DNA from: an uncultured Clostridia bacterium
GTDB taxonomy: Bacteria; Bacillota; Clostridia; Christensenellales; Aristaeellaceae
NCBI GenBank assembly: GCA_937874275.1
Contig: CALNAU010000217.1
Span: 1 to 6,425 of the forward strand
Length of the DNA stretch: 6,425 nt
Direction of reading: 5' to 3'
Shown: one piece after another, positions 1-5,855 of the stretch
Numbering within the stretch: position 1 is the first letter of the stretch
Layout of the letters: every line of letters starts with the position of its first letter
Notes under the pieces: generated by a model
Told to the model about the DNA's origin: nothing
The model's input: the letters and a program-made list of their open reading frames with translations, nothing else
Databases searched by the model: none
Made by a program: the position numbers and the translations under genes

Positions 1-1190
1 GTGTAGAACAGGGCATAGTAGGCGATGGCGTGGCCGAAGTACACGCCGATGGTTTCATAAATCTGGTGGGCGCCGGCGTGGCCGGCCTCCATTTTACCCT
101 GCACCACCTTCAATTTTTCGGCGGGGGAGAGCGAAGGGTCAAGCGTGATACCGGCGGCGGGTGCCAGATTGATGACCGCGTCCTGGGAAAAATACTTGAC
201 GCCGCAGCCATAATCGCCGGACCATTCATCTACCATGGCATCGGTGTTGGCATCGACGGGCACGAAGGCCAGCTCGTTGAGCCAGCCCATCAGGTGCATG
301 TTGGCATCCACATAGCCGCCCGCCTCGCTGGTGCCCATGGCCACGCCCATCACGTTGCCGGCGTCCAGGTTCATCGCCCCGGCCAGTGCCGTCACGTCGC
401 CGTCGTTGGCCACCACCAGCGGGATATTGCCAAGCTCACGTGCAATGTCCACATAGATGTTGCGCACCTTGCTCTCCACCAGCTCGCTGGGTACCTTTAG
501 AAACAGAGAGGCGACACGCACGCGGTTGTCGATGTATACGCCGGCGCTGCTGACGCCGATGGCATCCACGCGGGGCATGTGGGCGGCTGCCGCCTTCATG
601 GCCGACAGGATGCCCTGGCGGTGGTACTCCGGATCCTCGGTAATCTTGGGAAACCAGACCACTTCCTCAGAATACACGGCCTCGCCGTCAATGACAGCGG
701 ACACCTTGCGGTCGCTTCCGCCGGCATCAAAACCAATGCGGCAGCCATTCAGGTGGCGGCCGGTGGCGCTGATTTCTTCATGCGGCTGCGCGATGGCCTC
801 CGCATCATTATGCCAGTGCACCTCAAAGGGCTGCTCATATACTTCCTGCATGAAGCCGACATCAAAGGCACGCTTGCCGTTCAGCTGATAGTCTGCGTGC
901 AGCCGCTCGTACAGGGCTTTGCAGCCCGCGATGTGAATCTTATACCCGCCGCGCATCCACAGCAGGCTCTTGACGATGCGCTCCAGCAGCGCCACGGTGG
1001 CCTGCTCATCCATACCCTCGGGCAGGAGATCGGCCGACCAGGGGGAGGTATAGCCGCTGTTGCGCTCGATGGCGCATACAAATCGGCGCGGCGCAGCGCT
1101 TGCGGCCACCTGCTGCTGGTACTCTTTCCAGGCGAGGGACAGGGGGGAGAAACCGGGGTCCAGTTCGGCCTTGACGGCAAGCATGGGCAT
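1..1190 (-). CDS. ROK-superfamily sugar kinase-like protein (C-terminus beyond window)
   Basis: Reading on the minus strand from the ATG at 1190 gives 396 codons with no stop before the left edge, so the C-terminus is missing. Residues about 151-396 look like a ROK/actin-fold ATPase: a phosphate-1 loop GFDAGGSDRK (153-162), an N-D-G-D segment (262-265) where ROK kinases carry the catalytic Asp, and a second phosphate loop GTSEAGGY (286-293). The usual ROK zinc motif (a Cys-rich CxCGxxGCxE) is not present; a GDYGCG segment (325-330) lies roughly there. About 150 N-terminal residues precede the kinase-like core and I do not recognise them. The gene starts 4 bases after the nagA stop, so the two are almost certainly co-transcribed. 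This suggests an amino-sugar kinase or sensor acting on GlcNAc-type substrates in the cytoplasm. Substrate and catalytic activity are inferred; a regulatory role is also possible. It has no helix-turn-helix that I can see. Confidence 0.8.
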   Translation of the reverse strand, partial: MPMLAVKAELDPGFSPLSLAWKEYQQQVAASAAPRRFVCAIERNSGYTSPWSADLLPEGMDEQATVALLERIVKSLLWMRGGYKIHIAGCKALYERLHADYQLNGKRAFDVGFMQEVYEQPFEVHWHNDAEAIAQPHEEISATGRHLNGCRIGFDAGGSDRKVSAVIDGEAVYSEEVVWFPKITEDPEYHRQGILSAMKAAAAHMPRVDAIGVSSAGVYIDNRVRVASLFLKVPSELVESKVRNIYVDIARELGNIPLVVANDGDVTALAGAMNLDAGNVMGVAMGTSEAGGYVDANMHLMGWLNELAFVPVDANTDAMVDEWSGDYGCGVKYFSQDAVINLAPAAGITLDPSLSPAEKLKVVQGKMEAGHAGAHQIYETIGVYFGHAIAYYALFY

Positions 1191-1194
1191 CGTT

Positions 1195-2343
1195 TCAGTT
1201 CTCCTTTGTGTATTTGCGCACGCCGCCCACGTAGGTGGCGTGTACTTGGCAGTTTTCGTCCATCAATATAAAATCGGCGTCCTTGCCATGGCGGATGGAG
1301 CCCTTGCGGTCATCCGCGCCGATGGAGCGTGCGGCGCTGAGCGAGGCGGCGTGCACCGCGTCCAGCAGCGAAACGCCGCCCAACTGGTGCAGGTTGCGCA
1401 CCGCGTCGTTGAGGTGCAGCACGCTGCCGGCAATGGTGCCGTCCTGCAGGCGGCTCTCAATGCCCTTTACAAAGATGGGCTGGCCGCCCAGCGTATACTC
1501 GCCGTCGGGCAGGCCGCCGGCACGCGTGCAATCTGTCACCAGCACCAGCCGGTCTCCCTTGGCGACATGCAGCAGATGGAACAAGCCGCTGTGCACGTGG
1601 AAGGCATCGGCAATCAGCTCCGCGTATACATCCGTCGTCAGTGCGGCACCCACGATGCCCGGCTTGCGGTGGTTGAGCCCGGTCATGGCGTTGAACAGGT
1701 GGGTGATGTGGGAAGCGCCGGCCTTGATGGCTTCCAGCGCCTGCTCGTAGGTGGCGCTGCTGTGACCGATGGAGACCACGATGTCGCTGTCGGCGGTTAT
1801 TTGCTTGATGAAGTCGAGGCCGCCCGGCATCTCGGGCGCCATGGTGACGATGCGCACGATGTCGCGATGTGCAAGCAGCCGGTCTGCCTGGGGCGGCAGA
1901 ATGTGATCGGCCGACTGGGCGCCCTTGCGCGCCGGGTCAATGAATGGCCCCTCCGCGTGGCAGCCGATGATTTCTGCCCCTTCAAAGCCTTTGTCCCGGC
2001 TCTGCGGCATCAGGCGGCGCACCACATCAAAGGCGGCTTCCAGTTCCTGCCAGTCCACCGTCATGGTGGTGGGCAGGAAAGAGGTCACGCCATTGGCCAG
2101 GATGCCCCTTGCGATGGTGCGAATGCCTTCTTCGCTGCCGTCGGAGGTATCCTCGCCCAGGTAGCCGTGGATGTGTACATCCACCAGGCCGGGGGCGATG
2201 TATCGGCCCTGCGCGTCGATAACTTCATCGGCGTTTGCCTCGTCTGGAGGCACGATGCCCTGAAAGCGCTCATCAAACAGAAGGGCCTTTCCCGTTATCT
2301 CTCCCTGCTCGGTGAGGATGATGCCATTGACGATTGCTTTCAT
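1195..2343 (-). CDS. nagA: N-acetylglucosamine-6-phosphate deacetylase
   Basis: This 382-aa cytoplasmic amidohydrolase removes acetate from GlcNAc-6-phosphate to give glucosamine-6-phosphate, the committed step in amino-sugar catabolism and wall recycling. The length is normal for the family. Visible landmarks are PGLVDVHIHG (51-60, the HxH pair His57/His59), HAEGPF (129-134, metal ligand Glu131), GHSSAT (193-198, His194), THLFNAM (214-220, His215), DAFHVH (246-251, His249), the catalytic Asp271 in VTDCTRAGG (269-277), and GTIAGSVL (302-309). GCHAEGPF has Ala where many members have Leu. All expected metal and catalytic residues are present, so it should be active. The ATG at 2343 is supported by AAGGGGG about 7 bases upstream and a promoter further out. 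It is the first gene of an operon with the ROK gene. No nagB is visible in the window; it may lie beyond the left edge or elsewhere. Confidence 0.95.
   Translation of the reverse strand: MKAIVNGIILTEQGEITGKALLFDERFQGIVPPDEANADEVIDAQGRYIAPGLVDVHIHGYLGEDTSDGSEEGIRTIARGILANGVTSFLPTTMTVDWQELEAAFDVVRRLMPQSRDKGFEGAEIIGCHAEGPFIDPARKGAQSADHILPPQADRLLAHRDIVRIVTMAPEMPGGLDFIKQITADSDIVVSIGHSSATYEQALEAIKAGASHITHLFNAMTGLNHRKPGIVGAALTTDVYAELIADAFHVHSGLFHLLHVAKGDRLVLVTDCTRAGGLPDGEYTLGGQPIFVKGIESRLQDGTIAGSVLHLNDAVRNLHQLGGVSLLDAVHAASLSAARSIGADDRKGSIRHGKDADFILMDENCQVHATYVGGVRKYTKEN
1201..1206 (-). promoter_or_regulatory. Ribosome binding site of the ROK gene
   Basis: AAGGAG on the minus strand lies inside the last codons of nagA, 10 bases before the ATG at 1190. 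A second in-frame ATG at 1184 would be 16 bases away, so the first is preferred. The placement implies translational coupling with nagA. Confidence 0.75.
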
Positions 2344-2350
2344 GCTTGTA

Positions 2351-2357
2351 CCCCCTT
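2351..2357 (-). promoter_or_regulatory. Ribosome binding site of nagA
   Basis: A purine-rich AAGGGGG run on the minus strand ends 7 bases before the nagA ATG. It supports the start at 2343. Confidence 0.7.
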
Positions 2358-2382
2358 CAATCCAAGTGCGTATTTCTCACAA

Positions 2383-2411
2383 ATTATACCCTTTGTAGGA
2401 TGAATTAGCAA
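2383..2411 (-). promoter_or_regulatory. Sigma-A-type promoter of nagA
   Basis: On the minus strand TTGCTA (2411-2406) is separated by exactly 17 bases from a perfect TATAAT (2388-2383). Transcription would begin near 2376, giving a short leader of about 33 nt. The -35 box matches the consensus at four of six positions. Confidence 0.75.
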
Positions 2412-2446
2412 CCGCGTTTTCTGACCATTTTGATAGCATATTTGCC

Positions 2447-2475
2447 TTTAGTTTTATGGCGCGGCATGGTATAAT
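2447..2475 (+). promoter_or_regulatory. Extended -10 promoter of the PII/DUF1538 operon
   Basis: A perfect TATAAT at 2470-2475 is preceded by TG one base upstream (TGGTATAAT from 2467), the extended -10 pattern. The best -35 at a 17-base spacing is TTTAGT (2447-2452), which is poor, so the extended -10 probably carries the recognition. The start would be near 2482, giving a leader of about 90 nt. Confidence 0.65.
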
Positions 2476-2499
2476 GCGGGCGTTGAAGGGTTTGTTTTG

Positions 2500-2542
2500 C
2501 TGCCCCAGGCACACTGTGGACAGTTTTTTTCTACGAAAACTG
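2500..2542 (+). terminator. Possible leader attenuator with two competing hairpins
   Basis: Within the leader, 2500-2508 can pair with 2514-2523 (eight pairs, one bulged A at 2520, one mismatch at 2505/2517, loop GCACA). Seven Ts (2524-2530) follow immediately, the form of an intrinsic terminator. A second perfect 7-bp hairpin, CAGTTTT (2521-2527) with AAAACTG (2536-2542), uses the last three bases of the first stem and part of the T run, so the two cannot form together. This is an arrangement expected for attenuation. The first stem is imperfect and no ligand-binding domain or leader peptide is recognisable, so the call is tentative. Confidence 0.35.
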
Positions 2543-2560
2543 CTGCAATCACAACAGAAG

Positions 2561-2567
2561 AGGGAGG
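2561..2567 (+). promoter_or_regulatory. Ribosome binding site of the tandem-PII gene
   Basis: AGGGAGG lies 7 bases before the ATG at 2575. It decides against an upstream in-frame TTG at 2497, which has no such site and lies before the T run. Confidence 0.8.
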
Positions 2568-2574
2568 ATTGCAC

Positions 2575-3240
2575 ATGACAGGGGACCTGCTGTTTTTCAT
2601 CGTCGTCAACCGCGGAAAAGCCAATCAGATGCTGCATAAAGCCCAGGAAATCGGCGCGACCGGCGGCACCATCTTTTTGGGCGAGGGCACCATGCCGTCG
2701 CGGTTATTTGACATTCTGGGCATTAACCAGACACAAAAGGAAGTGTTGATCACCGCTGTGCCCGATGGTGTCAGCGATAGGCTGTACGCCATGCTGCGGG
2801 AGGAATTTCAGCTGCACAAGCGCTATAAGGGCGTTGCGTTTGCGGCGCCCTATCGGCAGTGGCTGCCGGAATCCAATCCCAACGCGGCACCGCCCTATAC
2901 CCATCAGGAAATACCGCCCTATCTCTGCCTGCTGACCGTACTGGAAAAGGGCAAGGCGGAGGAATGCATGGCGGTTGCGCGCGCAGCCGGGGCGCGGGGC
3001 GGCACCATCATCCATGGCCGCGGGGCGGGCGTGCCGCAGGATTTCTATTTCCCCCTGGTCATCGAGCCGCAGAAAGAAATCCTGCTGATCGTGACCGCTC
3101 GCGAGGCGGCCTACGGCATTCGCAACGCCATCTATACGCAGATGGGGCTGGATAAACCTGGCGGCGGCATCATCTTCTCTCTGCCGGTGCTCAGCACCCT
3201 GGGTTTGTATGAGGAGCGTGGGAAGGAGGCCAAGGCATGA
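2575..3240 (+). CDS. Tandem PII-like signalling protein
   Basis: This 221-aa soluble protein has no membrane segments and contains two PII-like (GlnB-fold) domains, about 5-93 and 115-212, joined by a Pro/Asn-rich linker. The domains align at GATGGTIFLGEGT (27-39) and GARGGTIIHGRGAG (139-152). Domain 2 keeps HGRGAG (147-152) and a GGGIIF strand (196-201) at the place where PII proteins have their nucleotide-binding B-loop region. Domain 1 has neither (LGEGTM, KGVAFA), so it looks degenerate for ligand binding. The long T-loop with the uridylylated Tyr of classical GlnB is absent. Classical PII proteins are about 112 aa and act as homotrimers sensing ATP/ADP and 2-oxoglutarate. The stop overlaps the start of the DUF1538 membrane gene (ATGA), and that protein carries a closely similar third domain, so this is most likely its regulatory partner. 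The ligand is not known. Confidence 0.85.
   Translation: MTGDLLFFIVVNRGKANQMLHKAQEIGATGGTIFLGEGTMPSRLFDILGINQTQKEVLITAVPDGVSDRLYAMLREEFQLHKRYKGVAFAAPYRQWLPESNPNAAPPYTHQEIPPYLCLLTVLEKGKAEECMAVARAAGARGGTIIHGRGAGVPQDFYFPLVIEPQKEILLIVTAREAAYGIRNAIYTQMGLDKPGGGIIFSLPVLSTLGLYEERGKEAKA
3223..3229 (+). promoter_or_regulatory. Ribosome binding site of the DUF1538 gene
   Basis: AAGGAGG, inside the end of the tandem-PII gene, is 7 bases before the ATG at 3237. With the ATGA overlap it indicates coupled translation of the two genes. Confidence 0.85.
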
Positions 3241-5225
3241 GTTTGCTTCGTCAAAAAATCGAAGAGGTCAGCCGTTCGCTGCTTCCCGTTATCGCGCTGG
3301 TGTTGGTGCTGGCCTTCACATTGGTAAAGCCCGGCAGCGATGTCATCATCCGTTTCCTGATTGGCAGCCTGCTCTTGCTGGTAGGCCTGGGCATTTTCCT
3401 GCTGGGCGTGGACCTGGCCATGAACCCGATTGGCGAGCATATGGCGGCCGCCAGCGCCACATCCAAGACGGCCTTCGGCGTCGCGGCGCTCAGTTTCCTT
3501 ATGGGTTTCCTGGTCACGGTGGCTGAGCCCGACTTGCTGATATTGGGTGAACAGGTGGAGTCCGCCTCCGGCGGCACCATCGGCGCACAGACCATGGTCT
3601 ATATGGTCTCAGCTGGTGTGGGCGTGCTGATTATGCTGGGCACCTTCCGCCTGCTGCGCGGCCGCAGTTACCCGGTGTTCATGGGGCTGGCGTACCTGGG
3701 CATATTCGTGCTCAGCCTGTTTGTATCCGAAGAGTTTCTGGCGATTTCGTTTGACTCCTCGGGCGCCACCACCGGCGCCTTGACCACGCCATTTATCCTG
3801 GCATTGTCGGCCGGTCTGTCGCGCATCAAGGGCGGCAAGACAGCGGAGGAGGACGCCTTTGGCATGGTTGGCGTGATGAGCGCGGGCCCCATGTACGCCC
3901 TGATGCTGATGAGCATCATCACCGGGCAAAGCAACATCCAGGGTGAGGCGGCCCCGTTTGAGCCGGCATCCGGCGTGCTTTCCCCGCTGATGCATCTATT
4001 GCCCGATGAGCTGTTCAAATCGCTCGTCGCCCTGCTGCCGTTGAGTGCTTTGTTTTTCCTGCTCAATTTCACTCGCTTCAAGCTGGGCAAGCGCGAGTTG
4101 GGCCGCATCCTGAAGGGCTTGCTCTACACCTTGCTTGGCCTCACTCTGTTCCTCACGGGCGTCTATGTGGGGTTCCTGGACATGGGCCAAATCATTGGTC
4201 GTAGCATCGCTTCTTCGTATTCGTGGTTGCTGCCCATCGTCGCCTTTGGATTGGGCCTGATTGTTGTGTTGGTGGAGCCGGCTGTGATGGTGCTGGGCCA
4301 GCAGATAGAAGATGTCACCGGCGGCCGCATCCCCAACCGAATAATCAAGATAACGTTATCGATCGGGGTGGCTTTGGCGATGACCGGCTCCATGCTGCGC
4401 ATCATGATACCCACCGTCAAGCTGTGGTATTTCCTGCTGCCCGGCTTCGCGGCGGCCATTGTATTGTCGTTCATGGCCGACCCTGTGTTCGTGGGCATCG
4501 CCTATGACGCGGGCGGCGTTGCATCAGGCCCCATGACCGCTACCTTCGTGCTGGCCTTCGCCCAAGGTGCTGCCGCCATGACGCCCACAGCCAACGTGCT
4601 GGTGGATGGCTTTGGTGTCATCGCCATGGTGGCCATGGCGCCGGTGCTGTCCATCATGGTGCTTGGCGCCACGTTTAAGCGCAAGGCAGCCGCGACCCAA
4701 CGCCAGGAAGTTCACCACGCGCAGGCCGCGCCCGTGTTGGCCGGTAAGGTGGAGTTTTACGATTGCGTGGTGGCCATCCTCAACCGCGGCCTGGCGGAGC
4801 GGGCGATTGAATTGGCCCGCGATGTCGGCGCGCGCGGGGCAACCATTCTGCATGGCCGCGGCTCCGGCGGCCACGACATGCGCATGTTCAATGTCGAGGT
4901 GCAAAAGGAGAAGGAGGCCGTGCTCTGGCTGGTGGATACCCGCATCAGTGACCAAGTGGCCGAACGGCTGTATCACGGGCTGGACCTGGGCGGCGAGGGC
5001 GGCGGCACCGTCTTCACCATTCCTTCAGGCGCCATGGGGCTGAACAATGCGGCTGTGGATGTGGAGGAGGCGGCTGAGAGGACTGAAGTGGCTGGTTTTG
5101 CCGAAGTTGCAGAAGTTGCCGATGTGGTTGAGGTGGTCGATGAGTATAAAAACGACCAAACGGATGAGCTATCAGATGAGCCTCAGCGTGTTGAAGCAGA
5201 ACAAGAGTCCGGTGACCAGCCTTGA
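3237..5225 (+). CDS. DUF1538 integral membrane protein with C-terminal PII-like domain
   Basis: This 662-aa protein begins with a short cytoplasmic-looking helix, then many hydrophobic segments (about 15-480) forming two homologous DUF1538 units about 250 residues apart. EPDLLILGEQVESASGG (97-113) matches EPAVMVLGQQIEDVTGG (347-363). SFDSSGATTGALTTPF (171-186) matches AYDAGGVASGPMTATF (422-437). DAFGMVGVMSAGP (206-218) matches DGFGVIAMVAMAP (457-469). Conserved Glu/Pro and Asp/Gly in predicted membrane segments suggest a transport path, as in other duplicated carriers, but the substrate is unknown. A basic linker (about 480-500) leads to a PII-like domain (about 505-602) with GARGATILHGRGSG (531-544) and GEGGGTVF (586-593), very like domain 2 of the upstream protein. 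The last 60 residues are acidic and low in complexity. PII regulation of a partner membrane protein is known from GlnK-AmtB; here it is inferred from fusion and operon context. Confidence 0.88.
   Translation: MSLLRQKIEEVSRSLLPVIALVLVLAFTLVKPGSDVIIRFLIGSLLLLVGLGIFLLGVDLAMNPIGEHMAAASATSKTAFGVAALSFLMGFLVTVAEPDLLILGEQVESASGGTIGAQTMVYMVSAGVGVLIMLGTFRLLRGRSYPVFMGLAYLGIFVLSLFVSEEFLAISFDSSGATTGALTTPFILALSAGLSRIKGGKTAEEDAFGMVGVMSAGPMYALMLMSIITGQSNIQGEAAPFEPASGVLSPLMHLLPDELFKSLVALLPLSALFFLLNFTRFKLGKRELGRILKGLLYTLLGLTLFLTGVYVGFLDMGQIIGRSIASSYSWLLPIVAFGLGLIVVLVEPAVMVLGQQIEDVTGGRIPNRIIKITLSIGVALAMTGSMLRIMIPTVKLWYFLLPGFAAAIVLSFMADPVFVGIAYDAGGVASGPMTATFVLAFAQGAAAMTPTANVLVDGFGVIAMVAMAPVLSIMVLGATFKRKAAATQRQEVHHAQAAPVLAGKVEFYDCVVAILNRGLAERAIELARDVGARGATILHGRGSGGHDMRMFNVEVQKEKEAVLWLVDTRISDQVAERLYHGLDLGGEGGGTVFTIPSGAMGLNNAAVDVEEAAERTEVAGFAEVAEVADVVEVVDEYKNDQTDELSDEPQRVEAEQESGDQP
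5103..5120 (+). repeat. 9-bp tandem repeat encoding EVA-EVA in the acidic tail
   Basis: GAAGTTGCA (5103-5111) is followed directly by GAAGTTGCC (5112-5120), in frame. It lies in a Val/Glu/Ala/Asp-rich tail with related EVV and DVV units around it, consistent with expansion by slippage. Confidence 0.6.
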
Positions 5226-5252
5226 ATTGGTGACTAAGTTGAAAAAATCTGC

Positions 5253-5283
5253 TGCGAACACGTGTTGAATTGAGTGGTTCGCA
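5253..5283 (+). repeat. Inverted repeat after the DUF1538 gene, weak terminator candidate
   Basis: TGCGAAC (5253-5259) pairs with GTTCGCA (5277-5283), extendable by two pairs past a bulge. Its left arm overlaps the 10-bp palindrome AACACGTGTT (5257-5266). It lies 28 bases after the stop codon, where a terminator is expected, but no T run follows, so it is at best a weak or factor-assisted terminator or a 3' end stabiliser. Confidence 0.35.
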
Positions 5284-5335
5284 AGTATGTTGGGTGATTT
5301 GTTTCGCGGCTTGTGAAGACGATATTATTACGGTT

Positions 5336-5360
5336 GATCTAATCTAATCTGATTTGATCT
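5336..5360. repeat. Five-unit imperfect pentanucleotide repeat
   Basis: Consecutive units GATCT, AATCT, AATCT, GATTT, GATCT follow one another without gaps. The array is short and lies outside any gene; no function is recognised. Confidence 0.55.
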
Positions 5361-5380
5361 GAGCGCTTAGTCCCCCATCA

Positions 5381-5414
5381 AGCAGTCCTTGTGTCGCAAA
5401 TCAGTGTGACTGCT
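5381..5414. repeat. 7-bp inverted repeat with 20-base loop
   Basis: AGCAGTC (5381-5387) and GACTGCT (5408-5414) are exact reverse complements. Two further pairs can form beyond a mismatch (5378-5379 with 5416-5417). No T run follows. It may be a chance repeat or part of an RNA structure. Confidence 0.35.
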
Positions 5415-5436
5415 GGACGCATTATTGCGTTGTGAG

Positions 5437-5471
5437 AAGGAGCACCTTATATGATGCGATACCTGACCTAG
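5437..5471 (+). other. Ribosome site plus six-codon reading frame (leader peptide or gene remnant)
   Basis: AAGGAG (5437-5442) stands 8 bases before ATG at 5451, an ideal arrangement, but the frame reads only MMRYLT and stops at TAG (5469-5471). A further in-frame stop (TGA) occurs soon after. It could be a leader peptide, a decayed gene start, or coincidence. No regulated gene follows directly; the next unit is the tRNA pair with its own promoter. Confidence 0.25.
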
Positions 5472-5605
5472 TCCACTTCTCGTATGCATGTGATGTGAAT
5501 CAGATAATCGGTCAATATCAATCACATAACTGCATCCGTGCGAAATAATATCTAAACTGCATCACCAGCCGCGCAAACAAATTACGACAAATTGCGGTTT
5601 ATCCC

Positions 5606-5634
5606 TTGACAGACGGTCCCCGGTTTTATAGAAT
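5606..5634 (+). promoter_or_regulatory. Strong promoter of the tRNA pair
   Basis: A perfect TTGACA (5606-5611) is followed after exactly 17 bases by TAGAAT (5629-5634, five of six). The start would be near 5641, about 20 bases before the first tRNA. This is the best promoter match in the window, as expected for stable RNA. Confidence 0.85.
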
Positions 5635-5661
5635 AGCCTTCGCAGCCCGAAAGGTTGCTGA

Positions 5662-5735
5662 TGGGGAATTGTGTAACGGCAGCACATACGACTCTGACTC
5701 GTATTGTCTAGGTTCGAATCCTAGTTCCCCAGCCA
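5662..5735 (+). tRNA. tRNA-Gln (anticodon CUG)
   Basis: A full cloverleaf is visible. The acceptor TGGGGAA (5662-5668) pairs with TTCCCCA (5725-5731), the discriminator is G5732, and CCA is encoded at 5733-5735. The anticodon stem TACGA/TCGTA encloses loop CTCTGAC with anticodon CTG at 5694-5696. The T arm is CTAGG-TTCGAAT-CCTAG. It reads CAG codons. The U1-A72 first pair and the overall sequence match bacterial glutamine tRNAs. It is separated by 5 bases from tRNA-Glu and shares its promoter and terminator. Confidence 0.95.
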
Positions 5736-5740
5736 GGTGT

Positions 5741-5816
5741 GCCTCCGTGGTCTAGTGGCCTAGGACACCGCCCTCTCAAGGCGGCAACACGGGTTCGAAT
5801 CCCGTCGGAGGTGCCA
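5741..5816 (+). tRNA. tRNA-Glu (anticodon CUC)
   Basis: The acceptor GCCTCCG (5741-5747) pairs with CGGAGGT (5806-5812), with a G-U first pair; the discriminator is G5813 and CCA is encoded at 5814-5816. The anticodon stem CCGCC/GGCGG encloses CTCTCAA with anticodon CTC at 5775-5777. The T arm is ACGGG-TTCGAAT-CCCGT. It reads GAG codons and is probably an extra isoacceptor to the usual UUC species, which is not in this window. Confidence 0.95.
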
Positions 5817-5817
5817 A

Positions 5818-5855
5818 AAACGCCCGGAAGGCAATAAGCTTTCCGGGCGTTTCTA
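5818..5855 (+). terminator. Intrinsic terminator of the tRNA unit
   Basis: AAACGCCCGGAA (5818-5829) pairs perfectly with TTCCGGGCGTTT (5841-5852). The stem extends inward by a G-U and two G-C pairs to a five-base AATAA loop. The T run (TTTCT) is short and partly in the stem, but the GC core is strong. The A run on the left side could let it act in the other direction as well. Confidence 0.85.

Larger units (their letters stand above)
5226..5605. other. AT-richer intergenic spacer without a convincing gene
   Basis: About 380 bases between the DUF1538 stop and the tRNA promoter hold no long reading frame on either strand and are visibly lower in GC than the genes before it. They contain a hairpin-capable repeat (5253-5283), a pentamer repeat (5336-5360), an inverted repeat AGCAGTC/GACTGCT (5381-5387 with 5408-5414), a small inverted repeat ACGCA-TTAT-TGCGT (5417-5430), a six-codon frame behind a strong ribosome site (5437-5471), and a 9-bp direct repeat AACTGCATC (5528-5536 and 5555-5563). 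A weak -35/-10 candidate (TTGTTT at 5299, TATTAT at 5323) points rightward. A decayed gene or a small RNA are both possible; I recognise neither. Confidence 0.6.

Noticed and set aside
30..1271. Plus-strand open frames opposite the ROK gene (30-500, 457-888, 579-1271)
   Set aside because: They overlap the minus-strand ROK frame, which has ATPase motifs and a ribosome site. The plus-strand products show no recognisable motifs.
1060..2403. A long plus-strand open frame of 447 codons antisense to nagA
   Set aside because: It is the mirror of a well-conserved nagA with all active-site motifs. Its product is Ala/His/Gly/Val-rich with no family resemblance and it has no ribosome site, as expected from GC-biased codons on the other strand.
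2404..2422. A possible catabolite-repression (cre) site over the nagA -35 box
   Set aside because: The stretch around ACCGCGTTTTC matches too few of the conserved cre positions to be called.
2497..2574. TTG at 2497 as an upstream start for the tandem-PII protein
   Set aside because: The extra 26 residues span the T run and the leader hairpins and have no ribosome site. The ATG at 2575 has AGGGAGG at ideal spacing and starts right before the first PII strand.
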